Source of the DNA: Endozoicomonas numazuensis
Lineage (GTDB): Bacteria > Pseudomonadota > Gammaproteobacteria > Pseudomonadales > Endozoicomonadaceae
Assembly (NCBI RefSeq): GCF_000722635.1
Contig: NZ_JOKH01000001.1
Location: forward strand, 568,601-632,600
DNA: 64,000 nucleotides
Direction of reading: 5' to 3'
The notes under the pieces were generated by a model. It had not been told where the DNA came from and made no database searches. It worked only from the letters and a program-made list of their open reading frames with translations. The first letter of the stretch is position 1. The number at the start of each line of letters is the position of its first letter. The position numbers and the translations under genes are program-made. Positions 8,300 through 17,915 of the stretch are shown in pieces.

Positions 8300-10570
8300 A
8301 TGAACAAAGACATCCTGGTCACCAAGCGCGACGGAGACAAGGAGCAGCTGGATCTGGAAAAGATCCACAAGGTTATCACCTGGGCTGCTGAAGGACTGAA
8401 CAACGTTTCCGTTTCCGAAGTTGAACTTAAATCACACATTCAGTTCTACGATGGTATACAGACCACGGATATCCATGAAACATTGATCAAGTCAGCCGCT
8501 GACCTGATCTCTGAGCAGGCTCCGGATTACCAGTACCTGGCCGCTCGCTTGGCTATTTTCCATCTGCGTAAAAAAGCTTACGGTCAGTTTGAGCCACCCC
8601 GGCTCTATGATCATGTCGTCAAGCTGGCTGAAATGAAGAAGTACGACGCTCATCTTCTTCATGATTACAGCCAGGCCGAGTTCGATACCATGAATGGTTT
8701 TATCGATCATCATCGCGACATGGACTTCAGCTACGCTGCGGTCAAACAGCTGGAAGGCAAATATCTGGTTCAGAACCGGGTTACCGGGGAGTACTATGAA
8801 AGCCCCCAGATGCTGTACATGCTGATCGGTGCCTGCCTGTTTGCCAGCTACCCGAAAGAGACCCGTCTCGATTACATTGAGCGTTTCTACAATGCGGTAT
8901 CTACCTTTAAGCTCTCTCTGCCAACGCCCATCATGGCCGGGGTGCGTACACCTACCCGCCAGTTCAGCTCTTGTGTATTAATAGAGTGTGGTGACTCACT
9001 GGATTCCATCAATGCGACATCCAGCGCCATTGTGAAATACGTTTCCCAGCGTGCCGGTATTGGTATCAATGCCGGCAGTATTCGCGCAATTGGTAGCCCT
9101 ATCCGTGACGGAGAAGCCTTCCATACGGGCTGCATTCCTTTCTACAAGCATTTCCAGACAGCTGTAAAATCCTGCTCTCAGGGCGGCGTCCGTGGTGGAG
9201 CAGCCACTCTGTTCTACCCAATCTGGCACTATGAAGTTGAAAACCTTCTGGTTCTGAAGAATAACCGGGGAGTTGAAGAAAACCGCGTTCGTCACCTCGA
9301 TTACGGTGTTCAGTTCAACAGACTGATGTACCAGCGCCTCATCACTGGCGGCAACATCTCCCTGTTTTCACCTATCGACGTACCAGGGCTGTACGACGCC
9401 TTCTTTGAAGATCAGGAAAAATTCGAAGCGCTGTACACCCAGTACGAACAGGATCCAAACATCCGCAAGAAAACCCTGAAAGCGGTAGAACTGTTCTCTC
9501 TGTTTGCTTCCGAGCGTGCCAGCACAGGTCGTATTTACCTGCAAAATGTTGACCACTGCAACACTCATAGCCCGTTCGATCCATCCGTAGCACCGGTGCG
9601 TCAGAGCAACCTCTGTCTGGAAATTGCACTACCGACCAAACCTCTCAAGCATGTTCTTGATGAAGAAGGTGAGATCGCGCTGTGCACTCTGGCTGCCTTT
9701 AACCTGGGCAAACTGGAAAACCTGGACGAACTGGAAGAGATGAGTAACCTGCTGGTACGAGCTCTGGACAGCTTACTGGATTATCAGGACTACCCACTGC
9801 CTGCTGCCTACAACGCTACGATGGCTCGCCGCCCTCTGGGTATCGGTGTCATTAACTTTGCCAACTACCTGGCAAAACACGGTGTTCGTTACTCCGATGG
9901 CTCTGCCAATGGCCTGACTCACAAAACGTTTGAAGCTATCCAGTACAACCTGCTGAAAGCGTCCAACCAGCTGGCGAAAGAGAAAGGCACCTGCACCAAA
10001 TTCCATGAAACTACATACTCTCAAGGTATCTTGCCGGTAGACACCTACAAAAAGGATCTGGACGGGGTATGCTCAGAAGAGCTACACCTGGACTGGGAAG
10101 CTCTGCGCAGCGAGATCAAGGAACACGGTCTGCGTAACTCGACACTGACAGCACTGATGCCTTCCGAGACTTCATCACAGATCAGTAATGCCACCAATGG
10201 CATTGAGCCCCCTCGTGGCTTTGTCAGCGTCAAGGCTAGCAAAGACGGCATTCTGAAGCAGGTTGTTCCCGACTTTGAAGAACTGCGCAATAATTATGAG
10301 CTGCTTTGGGATATCACCAGCAACGATGGTTATCTCCAGTTAGTTGCCATCATGCAGAAGTTTGTTGACCAGACCATTTCGGCCAACACCAACTACGACC
10401 CAGCCCGTTTTGAAGGCGGTAAAGTGCCTATGAAACTCCTCCTGAAGGATCTTCTGACTGCTTATAAGCTGGGCGTGAAGACACTTTACTATCACAACAC
10501 CCGTGATGGAGCGTCTGATGCCCAGGAAGAGGCTGATGACGGTTGTGCAGGCGGCGCTTGCAAAATTTGA
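8300..10570 (+). CDS. nrdA: Class Ia ribonucleoside-diphosphate reductase, alpha subunit
   Basis: Large catalytic subunit that reduces NDPs to dNDPs in the cytoplasm, with NrdB supplying the radical. It has 756 residues. The N-terminal ATP-cone (about 4-94) is the allosteric activity site. Cys225 (QFSSCVLIE) and the NLCLEI motif (about 437-441) give the substrate-site cysteines, Asn and Glu. The radical-path tyrosine pair is TLYYHNTRDGA, and the C-terminal shuttle cysteines are in CAGGACKI. Length and motifs match E. coli NrdA. The ATG at 8300 follows AAGGG. It leads the nrdA-nrdB-yfaE cluster. Confidence 0.98.
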   Translation: MNKDILVTKRDGDKEQLDLEKIHKVITWAAEGLNNVSVSEVELKSHIQFYDGIQTTDIHETLIKSAADLISEQAPDYQYLAARLAIFHLRKKAYGQFEPPRLYDHVVKLAEMKKYDAHLLHDYSQAEFDTMNGFIDHHRDMDFSYAAVKQLEGKYLVQNRVTGEYYESPQMLYMLIGACLFASYPKETRLDYIERFYNAVSTFKLSLPTPIMAGVRTPTRQFSSCVLIECGDSLDSINATSSAIVKYVSQRAGIGINAGSIRAIGSPIRDGEAFHTGCIPFYKHFQTAVKSCSQGGVRGGAATLFYPIWHYEVENLLVLKNNRGVEENRVRHLDYGVQFNRLMYQRLITGGNISLFSPIDVPGLYDAFFEDQEKFEALYTQYEQDPNIRKKTLKAVELFSLFASERASTGRIYLQNVDHCNTHSPFDPSVAPVRQSNLCLEIALPTKPLKHVLDEEGEIALCTLAAFNLGKLENLDELEEMSNLLVRALDSLLDYQDYPLPAAYNATMARRPLGIGVINFANYLAKHGVRYSDGSANGLTHKTFEAIQYNLLKASNQLAKEKGTCTKFHETTYSQGILPVDTYKKDLDGVCSEELHLDWEALRSEIKEHGLRNSTLTALMPSETSSQISNATNGIEPPRGFVSVKASKDGILKQVVPDFEELRNNYELLWDITSNDGYLQLVAIMQKFVDQTISANTNYDPARFEGGKVPMKLLLKDLLTAYKLGVKTLYYHNTRDGASDAQEEADDGCAGGACKI

Positions 10571-10670
10571 CGGAAGTCGAAACCGGGGCATCGTAATGGT
10601 GTCCCACTTAAACCAGAGTTAATAGCAACTGGACGAGGCCGGCCCCTTCTGGCCCTGAAGCAGAGAAAAC

Positions 10671-11801
10671 ATGAGCTACTCGACTTTCAACCAAGAAAAG
10701 TTCAATGCCACTCAGGAACCGATGTTTTTTGGTCGTGGCGTTAACGTCTCCCGTTACGACGTTCAAAAACACCCGATCTTTGAAAAACTGATCGAAAAAC
10801 AGCTTTCATTCTTCTGGCGCCCCGAAGAGGTAGATCTATCTACCGATCGCAGTGACTTTGCTCACCTACCAGAGCATGAAAAGCATATTTTTCTGAGTAA
10901 CCTCAAATACCAGACCCTGCTGGACTCTGTACAGGGCCGTTCACCCAACGTTGCCCTGCTACCCATCGTTTCCCTGCCCGAGCTGGAAACCTGGATTGAA
11001 ACATGGGCTTTCAGTGAAACCATTCACTCACGCTCCTATACACATATTATTCGCAACATCATCACAGAACCTTCCGTTGTTTTTGATGACATTGTTAATA
11101 ATGAAGCCATTGTTAACCGGGCTGCAGACATTACCCGCTACTACGATGACCTGATTGAAGGCATCAGCCAGCTCAACATGCTGGGTGAAGGTACTCATGT
11201 GGTCAAAGGTGAAAACCTGCATGTTTCTATCAGGGATCTTAAGCAAAAGCTTTATCTGACCCTGGTATCTGTGAATGTCCTGGAAGCCATTCGCTTCTAT
11301 GTCAGCTTTGCCTGCAGCTTTGCCTTTGCCGAACGTTCTACCATGGAAGGCAACGCCAAGATCATCAAACTGATTGCCCGTGACGAAGCTCTGCACCTGA
11401 CCGGAACCCAGCATATGCTGCAGATTATGGCCGAAGGAAAAGACGATCCTGAAATGGCTGAAATTGCAGAGGAACTCAAGACGGAAGCCAGAGAGATCTT
11501 TATTGCTGCGGCAGAGCAGGAAAAAGAGTGGGCAGAATATTTGTTCCAGGATGGCTCCATGATTGGTTTGAACAAAGACATTCTCAGCCAGTACGTGGAA
11601 TACATTACCAATCAGAGAATGGTAGCTCTGGGCTTTAAACCGGCTTTCCCATCCATACAGAACCCTCTTCCCTGGATGAACAGCTGGTTGAACAGTGACC
11701 ATGTCCAGGTAGCCCCTCAGGAAGTCGAAGTCAGCTCTTACCTGGTTGGACAGATTGATAATGAAGTCCAGACCGACGACTTCAGCAACTTCTCGCTGTA
11801 A
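10671..11801 (+). CDS. nrdB: Class Ia ribonucleoside-diphosphate reductase, beta subunit
   Basis: A 376-residue di-iron protein that houses the stable tyrosyl radical. Tyr123 in [10 protein letters not shown] is the radical residue (Y122 in E. coli). Asp85, Glu116, His119 and the later E/H ligands ([13 protein letters not shown]) build the iron site. The C-terminal tail ([17 protein letters not shown]) is the peptide that docks on NrdA. It lies 100 bp after nrdA, with a GC-rich short inverted repeat in the spacer. Confidence 0.98.
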   Translation: MSYSTFNQEKFNATQEPMFFGRGVNVSRYDVQKHPIFEKLIEKQLSFFWRPEEVDLSTDRSDFAHLPEHEKHIFLSNLKYQTLLDSVQGRSPNVALLPIVSLPELETWIETWAFSETIHSRSYTHIIRNIITEPSVVFDDIVNNEAIVNRAADITRYYDDLIEGISQLNMLGEGTHVVKGENLHVSIRDLKQKLYLTLVSVNVLEAIRFYVSFACSFAFAERSTMEGNAKIIKLIARDEALHLTGTQHMLQIMAEGKDDPEMAEIAEELKTEAREIFIAAAEQEKEWAEYLFQDGSMIGLNKDILSQYVEYITNQRMVALGFKPAFPSIQNPLPWMNSWLNSDHVQVAPQEVEVSSYLVGQIDNEVQTDDFSNFSL

Positions 11802-11814
11802 TGCAATAATAATA

Positions 11815-11833
11815 TGGCCAGAACTTCTGGCCA
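11815..11833. terminator. Hairpin between nrdB and yfaE
   Basis: TGGCCAGAA-C-TTCTGGCCA is a perfect 9-bp inverted repeat directly after nrdB. It lacks a T run, so it is more likely a partial terminator or 3'-end protector that lowers yfaE output relative to nrdB. Confidence 0.5.
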
Positions 11834-11854
11834 TCGGTTAACCAGGAGACCCTC

Positions 11855-12136
11855 ATGGCCAACATCGTCAAGATACTGGATGGCTTCAGTTTTATCCCAA
11901 GAAGTGAACTTAATCTTCTGGAAGCCCTTGAGTCACACAAGGTGGACATTGAATACCAGTGTCGTGAGGGATTCTGCGGTAGCTGCCAGGTTCAATTGGT
12001 GGCCGGAGAAGTTGAATACTTTGCAGAGCCCATTGCTTTCGTTCCCGAAGGGAAAATTCTGCCCTGCTGCTGTTATGCCAAAAGTGATCTCACCATTGAA
12101 ATCCCGGGTGGCTGCCATCTCAAAAAAGAGCCCTAA
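11855..12136 (+). CDS. yfaE: [2Fe-2S] ferredoxin that maintains the NrdB cofactor
   Basis: A 93-residue plant-type ferredoxin. The cluster cysteines are in CREGFCGSC and in the downstream CCC of ILPCCCYAK. Enteric YfaE delivers electrons to regenerate the di-iron tyrosyl radical of NrdB, and the gene position immediately after nrdB supports the same role. The ATG follows AGGAG. Confidence 0.93.
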   Translation: MANIVKILDGFSFIPRSELNLLEALESHKVDIEYQCREGFCGSCQVQLVAGEVEYFAEPIAFVPEGKILPCCCYAKSDLTIEIPGGCHLKKEP

Positions 12137-12292
12137 AAAAGAACCAACGCTTTCTTTATTATTCAATAAACCACTTAAACTTTAGTCTTATATAACAAAT
12201 AAAAATAAAGGCCACTCCACCTTATCAACAATCAGCCTGTTACTCCCTTGAACTAAGACACTCTTCCTCTGTCCAACTGTTTATATATGGCA

Positions 12293-12328
12293 ATGCCCAT
12301 AGCGAATAAAATGCCCATAGCGAATAAA
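12293..12328 (+). repeat. 18-bp perfect tandem duplication in the leader of the lipase gene
   Basis: ATGCCCATAGCGAATAAA occurs twice head to tail (12293-12310 and 12311-12328), ending 25 bp before the lipase start codon. The core TGCCCATAGCGAATA recurs in inverted orientation at 12445-12459 inside the signal-peptide coding region. Confidence 0.95.
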
Positions 12329-12353
12329 ATGTACTCAGGGAGGAGTCGTTACC

Positions 12354-13646
12354 ATGAAAGGGAGATTCGCATCATTATACAAACGCTTCATGTTATCTGT
12401 TTGGGTAGCTGGCGTACTGACAACCTCTGGATTAAGCCAGTGCGTATTCGCTATGGGCAATATTCTCGAGGGCTATCAGGCTGATATAATGGCTCGTGGT
12501 TTTCTCAAGGTCGAAGACCCTCTATCTGTTCTTAATCAAAAGATTCCTCAGCCCACAACCAATCTTCCTTACTTTGGACCTTTTGATCCCGAGAAGCTTG
12601 ATCTTAACAAGGTTCCAGATTCGGACCCTGTTCGACAGTATGTCAGCTCTCCTGACGAAAGAGCTAAAGTTGAGCGTTGGTATCGTGACAACCTCCAATT
12701 TATGGAAGAAGAAGTGGCCAGAATGGCTGCTCAAATTAAATTTAATCGTCAGTTGGAAACACTCTACCCCTATGCGTTTGCAAGCTATCTGTCTTATCGA
12801 TTCAAAGCTCACAGTGATACTGCTGGCGTACAAGAGGCTCTTGCAGATCGCCTCTCCCGAATCCAGTATCGAAATGCGCTCAAAGGAGATGTGCCTGAAA
12901 AATGGCTGACGCAGGGGCTGTTTGAAACCAAAAACGATGCGAACCGAATTTATGATCAAAAAGATTCCGGCCTGAAAGCCAGAGTTTTCTTTCATTCATC
13001 TCAAAAGAAAATTCTGATTGCCTTTACCGGTACAGAATTTGACTGCCCTAACTCTATAGCAAATGCAGTCTGGACTCATGGTGGCTATGGCTATGGCTAT
13101 CTCGCCCAGGCCACTTCCTATTTAGCCAGCTTCATTACTGACGGAGGCTACTCTCCTTTTGAAGTCCCTATGTTGAGAAAAGCTCTGGAGCTCACGGTAG
13201 ATCTGTACGAACGCTATCCAGATCATACATTCGAATTGACTGGCTCTTCTCTGGGGGGAGCCATTGCCCAATACGTCTCCTTCAAAACCCGCTTTAAGGC
13301 AGTGGTGTTTAACAGTCTCGCCCTGAACTCAGCCATCTACTGGCAGGTTCAAAATGAAGAGCCCGACCTTAAACCCGAAGAACTGATTACCCATGCTTAT
13401 CTGAATGGCGAACTCTTGAACGGTTCAATCCAGAGCTACTTTATACAGGGGCCTGCTCACTCAGTATATGCCCAGGGCAGAATGCCTGTTGAAGGACTGG
13501 AGATCCCCATACCCTCTTCAGAAAAATCGTTGTATGGAATGGGTCAGTTCTGGTCACGGCACTCGGCTACCGGATTGCTTAAGGCTATAGAAGCTCATAT
13601 AAAACCAGATCTTCCACCTCTGAAGCCAAAGAAACAAAACGGATAA
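12354..13646 (+). CDS. Exported lipase-like alpha/beta hydrolase
   Basis: A 430-residue protein with a signal peptide (residues about 1-33, ending near QCVFA). The nucleophile elbow G-S-S299-L-G is in FELTGSSLGGAIAQYV. An upstream IAFTGTEF strand is typical of class 3 lipases, where it supplies the oxyanion hole; a likely catalytic Asp/His pair lies in the last 120 residues but cannot be fixed by eye. It probably hydrolyses lipid esters outside the cytoplasm. The ATG follows GGGAGGAG. It is not obviously in an operon with its neighbours. Class 3 lipase is the best guess; other hydrolases are possible. Confidence 0.75.
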   Translation: MKGRFASLYKRFMLSVWVAGVLTTSGLSQCVFAMGNILEGYQADIMARGFLKVEDPLSVLNQKIPQPTTNLPYFGPFDPEKLDLNKVPDSDPVRQYVSSPDERAKVERWYRDNLQFMEEEVARMAAQIKFNRQLETLYPYAFASYLSYRFKAHSDTAGVQEALADRLSRIQYRNALKGDVPEKWLTQGLFETKNDANRIYDQKDSGLKARVFFHSSQKKILIAFTGTEFDCPNSIANAVWTHGGYGYGYLAQATSYLASFITDGGYSPFEVPMLRKALELTVDLYERYPDHTFELTGSSLGGAIAQYVSFKTRFKAVVFNSLALNSAIYWQVQNEEPDLKPEELITHAYLNGELLNGSIQSYFIQGPAHSVYAQGRMPVEGLEIPIPSSEKSLYGMGQFWSRHSATGLLKAIEAHIKPDLPPLKPKKQNG

Positions 13647-13730
13647 GCTATATTTCTACCAGTAATTCCTCCCTTACACGCTCACCCAAAAAAGTCAGTG
13701 AGAAGGGCTGCTGCCAATAACAATGGATTA

Positions 13731-15539
13731 ATGATCCGAATGATCAAGAACCTTCTCTTCAGCTTCTGTGCAACTTTCTCACTGGTTGCCTGGAGCGAGG
13801 TTCATATCCAGAAGTCGTTCACCCTGATAGGCACCAACAAATATCCGGACCACTTCACGCACTTTGCTTATACAAATCCCTATGCACCAAAGGGTGGTCT
13901 TTTAAGGCTGGCAAGAACCGGTTCTTTTGATACTCTGAACCCCCTTAGCCATAAAGGAACCGCTCCCGACTACATGTACTATACCTATGGTACATTATTG
14001 ACCCGCTCAGCCGACGAGCCACACACGCTGTATCCTTTCCTGGCTGAAGCCATAGAATACCCTGATGACTTCAGCTGGGTTGCCTTTCATATCAACCCCA
14101 AAGCAACATTCAGTGACCACCATCCAGTCACCTCACAAGATGTTGTATTCACCTTTGAGTTACTGAAAAAGGAAGGCTCACCTTTTCTCAAAAATCTGTA
14201 TAAAGACATAGTCCGAGTTGAGCAGACCTCTCGCCACCGAGTCATTTTTCATCTGGAGAAACCCAGTAAAAAACAGGTCGCCCTGGTCGGATACATGCGG
14301 ATTCTCCCGCATCATTACTGGCATACAAGAAACTTTCATGATCGACAGCTGGATAGCCCCGTAACCAGCGGCCCTCTTGTCGTTAAAAATGTAAAAATGG
14401 GGCATAACATCACTTTTGAAAGAATCAAAGATTACTGGGCGGAGAACCTGCCCAGTCAAAAAGGACGATATAACTTCGACGAAATCCGAGTGGATTATTA
14501 CCGTGACCACCAGGCGGTGATCGAAGGTTTCAGAGCAGGGCTGTATGATGTTTATCAGGAAACAGACATTAACAGATGGCGTCAGTCCTTTAACTTTCCT
14601 GCGGTAAGAGAAGGACGAGTTCTGAAAAAAGAAGTCGAGACACTCTATCCATCTGGCATGAGTGCCATTGCCTTTAATCTCAGGCGGGAAAAATTCAAAA
14701 AACCCGAACTTCGCAAAGCCCTGATCATGGCCTTCGACTTTGAATGGCTAAACAGCAAACTGCTGAATTCTGATTACCAGCGAACACGGAGCTTTTTTTC
14801 CAACTCTCCCCTTTCAGCCACCGGTTTACCTGCTAAAGAAGAACTCAAACTGCTCAGACCTTTTCAGGATCAATTACCCAAAGAGCTTTTCGAACAAGCT
14901 ATCTCACTGCCTGTTTCAGATGGAAGCGGTACAAACAGGGATAATAAAAGGAAAGCATTATCTCTATTTAAAAAAGCAGGATACCAGCTAAAAAATGGCA
15001 AGATGATAGAAAAGGATTCAGGCAAACCACTCACCCTCAATCTCATAACTGATGACCCCAAACAAGAACGGTTATTACTTTCCTACAGTAAGAGTCTTGC
15101 TGACCTGGGGATAAATCTGAACATACAATCCCTCGACAAGAGCCTGTTCCGAAAGAGAGTCAGAGAATTCGATTTTGAACTGGTGGACTGGTACTTCTGG
15201 CAATCCACTTATCCAGGCACCGAGCTTTATCATATGTGGAGCAGTCAAGTTGCGATGGAAAAGCAAAGTGGCAACATTGCCGGTATCAACAACCCAGTGG
15301 TTGACTACTTGCTGGCCGAGGCGGCAAAGGCAGACAACTATGAAACATTGACTCCCATTATCAGAGCTTTAGATCGGGTATTGATGTGGGGCCACTATGT
15401 CATTCCCAAGTGGCACACTCAAACAACACATCTGGCCTATTGGGATCATCTTGATCACCCATCACAAGACCGACTCTACTGGCTAGACCTGAACAATTGG
15501 TGGTACAAGCCGCCTGCCAAAGACAAAAATCAGCCCTGA
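13731..15539 (+). CDS. Extracellular solute-binding protein, family 5 (YejA-like)
   Basis: About 602 residues: signal peptide (MIKNLLFSFCATFSLVAWS), then a type 5 peptide-binding fold with YAPKGGLLRLARTGSFDTLNP, the YejA/OppA-like core and VTSQDVVFTF. It should bind oligopeptides or microcin-C-like peptides in the periplasm for an ABC importer. No permease or ATPase genes accompany it, so it is an orphan binding protein. The ATG at 13731 is preferred because it places the signal peptide correctly; GTG 13698 would add eleven polar residues. Confidence 0.85.
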   Translation: MIRMIKNLLFSFCATFSLVAWSEVHIQKSFTLIGTNKYPDHFTHFAYTNPYAPKGGLLRLARTGSFDTLNPLSHKGTAPDYMYYTYGTLLTRSADEPHTLYPFLAEAIEYPDDFSWVAFHINPKATFSDHHPVTSQDVVFTFELLKKEGSPFLKNLYKDIVRVEQTSRHRVIFHLEKPSKKQVALVGYMRILPHHYWHTRNFHDRQLDSPVTSGPLVVKNVKMGHNITFERIKDYWAENLPSQKGRYNFDEIRVDYYRDHQAVIEGFRAGLYDVYQETDINRWRQSFNFPAVREGRVLKKEVETLYPSGMSAIAFNLRREKFKKPELRKALIMAFDFEWLNSKLLNSDYQRTRSFFSNSPLSATGLPAKEELKLLRPFQDQLPKELFEQAISLPVSDGSGTNRDNKRKALSLFKKAGYQLKNGKMIEKDSGKPLTLNLITDDPKQERLLLSYSKSLADLGINLNIQSLDKSLFRKRVREFDFELVDWYFWQSTYPGTELYHMWSSQVAMEKQSGNIAGINNPVVDYLLAEAAKADNYETLTPIIRALDRVLMWGHYVIPKWHTQTTHLAYWDHLDHPSQDRLYWLDLNNWWYKPPAKDKNQP

Positions 15540-15725
15540 ACCGGGCCTTGCCACTTCCGGATGAATAACTTGCAGAGCACAAACATGAGTTGTTCACACC
15601 CGCTTCTGAATACCCCTTTTTTTGTACGTTTCCCAAACCCTTTCAACACCTCTCGTTCTATCTCCCCATTCGGGAGCCCACTGCTATATTTCCACCGTTG
15701 TAACAATAAAAAGTGATGTCAAAAG

Positions 15726-16508
15726 ATGAAAACCCTCCCTTTCTGGCTTATCAGCCTTTGTTTTCTGTCTGTTTCAGCAATAAGTCAGGAGCGCCAGCAA
15801 CTCTTTCAATACTCCACAATCAACAGCCTGCTGGATGGAAACTATGATGGACACTTTTCTCTTAAGAAACTGGCTCGAAAGGGGAATTTTGGTCTGGGCA
15901 CCTACGACAAACTCAATGGCGAACTGATAGCCGTTGATGGACTGTTCTACCACATTGATGCCGATGGCAAAGCACATCTGGCAACACCGGATATGAAAAC
16001 CCCTTTTGCCATGGTGAATCATTTCACCACAGAGCTGAGCCAACCATTAAAAGAGAACCTTGAGCTGGAGCAGTTGTACCAATATCTGGATAGCCTCATC
16101 ACTCGCACAAATCATATCCAGGCGATAAGAATTGATGGCACCTTCAGAAAAATAACCGTCAGCAGCATACCTGCCCAAAGCAAACCTTACCGAAAACTGG
16201 CTGAAGTCAACGCCAGAGAGCAGACTTACTTTCACTACAAAAACCTTCAGGGAACACTGGTAGGTTATCGATTCCCCGATTATATGGATAACCTCAATAT
16301 TCCTGGCTACCACTTTCACTTTATTGACGCCAATCGAAAGTTTGGTGGGCACGTCCTGTCTCTGCTGACAGGGAAAGGTAAAGTTGACATCGACAACCTG
16401 CCCCAGTTCAAAATGTTACTCCCTGACGACGAGGCTTTTGCCAAACAGGCATTAAACTTCAACAATCAGGAAATGCTTGAGAAAGCTGAAACCAACCAGA
16501 AAAAATGA
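15726..16508 (+). CDS. budA: Alpha-acetolactate decarboxylase with signal peptide
   Basis: Converts 2-acetolactate to acetoin. It has 260 residues. LLDGNYDG, GNFGLGTYDKLNGELIAVDG and PGYHFHFID...GGHV are family motifs; His196, His198 and His209 are the expected zinc ligands. Residues 1-20 form a cleavable signal peptide, so the enzyme is exported, as in some Gram-positive ALDCs. No acetolactate synthase gene lies nearby, so an acetoin pathway role is not shown by context. Confidence 0.87.
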   Translation: MKTLPFWLISLCFLSVSAISQERQQLFQYSTINSLLDGNYDGHFSLKKLARKGNFGLGTYDKLNGELIAVDGLFYHIDADGKAHLATPDMKTPFAMVNHFTTELSQPLKENLELEQLYQYLDSLITRTNHIQAIRIDGTFRKITVSSIPAQSKPYRKLAEVNAREQTYFHYKNLQGTLVGYRFPDYMDNLNIPGYHFHFIDANRKFGGHVLSLLTGKGKVDIDNLPQFKMLLPDDEAFAKQALNFNNQEMLEKAETNQKK

Positions 16509-16643
16509 CCATCTCTGGCTGAAACAATCAATCAGTACCAACAAGCCCTTGATTTGGGGTTTTGCATCGGTAGAATACCCGGCAATTTGCCTCAGGAAGC
16601 TTGCCACCCGGCACAGGCTTCTTTAACTTAGGCATAATGACTA

Positions 16644-16982
16644 TTGAACGAATACCGCTTTGATCAGTTGAGCCACAAAGCGGTTTCGAGCTATAACAAC
16701 TACCGCATTGGACACTTGCGAATGACATCTGAGACTGGCTGTTTTGATAGACATGTACGCCTGATCAGGGTGCCAACTGGCATCAGCAGTGATCCGTTTT
16801 TCAAAAAAAGCCCCTTGATCAGGGGCTTTTTTTTGGCTTGTGTTTTTACTGACAATGGAAGTGCAGTTTTCCCAGACTCTGCCACCATTTTCATATTCTA
16901 CGATGAGTCCCATTGCCGACTCATGGTTATTGAGCACCAGCCCCCTATCTTCCACCATTACTCAGAAACAGGTAACTCTTGA
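16644..16982 (+). CDS. pyrL: Possible PyrL-type leader peptide of the pyrBI operon
   Basis: A 112-codon frame that runs through the intrinsic terminator before pyrB and ends in TGATG, overlapping the pyrB ATG by one base. The segment [17 protein letters not shown] encoded by the terminator resembles the C-terminal part of the enteric PyrL leader. In enterics, UTP shortage stalls polymerase in U-rich leader DNA so the ribosome catches up and blocks the terminator. A TTTTT tract (16797-16801) lies just before the stem. The true start is uncertain (ATG 16644 or ATG 16722; neither has a strong ribosome site). The peptide itself probably has no function. Confidence 0.5.
   Translation: MNEYRFDQLSHKAVSSYNNYRIGHLRMTSETGCFDRHVRLIRVPTGISSDPFFKKSPLIRGFFLACVFTDNGSAVFPDSATIFIFYDESHCRLMVIEHQPPIFHHYSETGNS
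16803..16834 (+). terminator. pyrBI attenuator terminator
   Basis: A strong intrinsic terminator: A-run, GCCCCT stem, TGATC loop, AGGGGC stem, then eight Ts. It sits about 150 bp upstream of pyrB and inside the leader reading frame, the layout of pyrimidine attenuation. It could also simply terminate upstream transcription from budA. Confidence 0.85.
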
Positions 16983-17902
16983 TGGAAAACCAGCTCTATC
17001 TGAGGGACATTATTTCCATAGCAGACCTGAATCGCTCAGACCTTGAACTGATTCTGGACACTGCTGCTCAGCTTAAAACAACGCCACGGCCTGATCTGTT
17101 AAAGGGCAAAGTGGTTGCCAGCTGCTTCTTTGAAGCCTCTACCCGCACCCGTCTTTCCTTTGAAACCGCTGTTCAAAGACTGGGGGGCACCCTGATTGGT
17201 TTTTCAGATAGCAGCAACACGTCAGCCAAAAAAGGAGAAACACTGGCAGATTCCGTTAAAATCATCAGCTCCTACACCGATGCTTTTGTCATGCGCCACC
17301 CGCAAGAAGGCGCTGCACGCCTGGCTTCTGAATTCTCCAACGTTCCTATCATCAACGGGGGCGATGGCGCCAATCAGCACCCGACTCAAACTTTGCTGGA
17401 TCTGTTCAGTATCAAGGAATGTCAGGGAGCTCTGGATGACCTGACCATCACTTTTGTCGGCGACCTGAAATACGGCAGAACGGTTCACTCACTGGTTCAG
17501 GCCATGTCCTTGTTCGGAGCAAAATTCAACTTTATTGCGCCGGATGCTCTCTCGATGCCCGATTACCTGTTGGAAGAGCTGGATGAAAAAGGCATTGAGT
17601 ACCGCAAAGCTGAGAGCATAGAAGAGGTCGTGCCTGAGTCTGACATCATCTACATGACCCGGGTTCAAAAAGAACGCTTTGACGAAACCGAATATAAACA
17701 CATGGCCTCTAAATATATTCTGGGAGTTGAAAGCCTGAAAGAAGCGAGGAAAAACCTCAAGATTCTTCACCCTCTGCCCCGAGTCGACGAGATTGAAGTG
17801 GCAGTGGACAACACGCCCCACGCTTACTATTTCCAGCAGGCAGAAAATGGGGTTTATGCTCGTCAGGCTCTACTGGCTCTGGTTTTAAATGAAAGCATCT
17901 GA
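16982..17902 (+). CDS. pyrB: Aspartate carbamoyltransferase catalytic chain
   Basis: Condenses carbamoyl phosphate with aspartate, the committed step of pyrimidine synthesis. It has 306 residues with the carbamoyl-phosphate loop [13 protein letters not shown], the mobile-lysine loop (SAKKGET), [17 protein letters not shown] and MTRVQKERF. This is the enteric class B type that assembles with PyrI. The ATG at 16982 overlaps the leader stop and has AGGT eight bases upstream; a TTG one codon earlier is possible. Overlap with the leader suggests translational coupling. Confidence 0.97.
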   Translation: MENQLYLRDIISIADLNRSDLELILDTAAQLKTTPRPDLLKGKVVASCFFEASTRTRLSFETAVQRLGGTLIGFSDSSNTSAKKGETLADSVKIISSYTDAFVMRHPQEGAARLASEFSNVPIINGGDGANQHPTQTLLDLFSIKECQGALDDLTITFVGDLKYGRTVHSLVQAMSLFGAKFNFIAPDALSMPDYLLEELDEKGIEYRKAESIEEVVPESDIIYMTRVQKERFDETEYKHMASKYILGVESLKEARKNLKILHPLPRVDEIEVAVDNTPHAYYFQQAENGVYARQALLALVLNESI

Positions 17903-17915
17903 GGAAGACACAACA

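Noticed and set aside
11028-11834. Long minus-strand open frame opposite nrdB
   Set aside because: It is wholly antisense to a clear nrdB gene and has no recognisable protein features.
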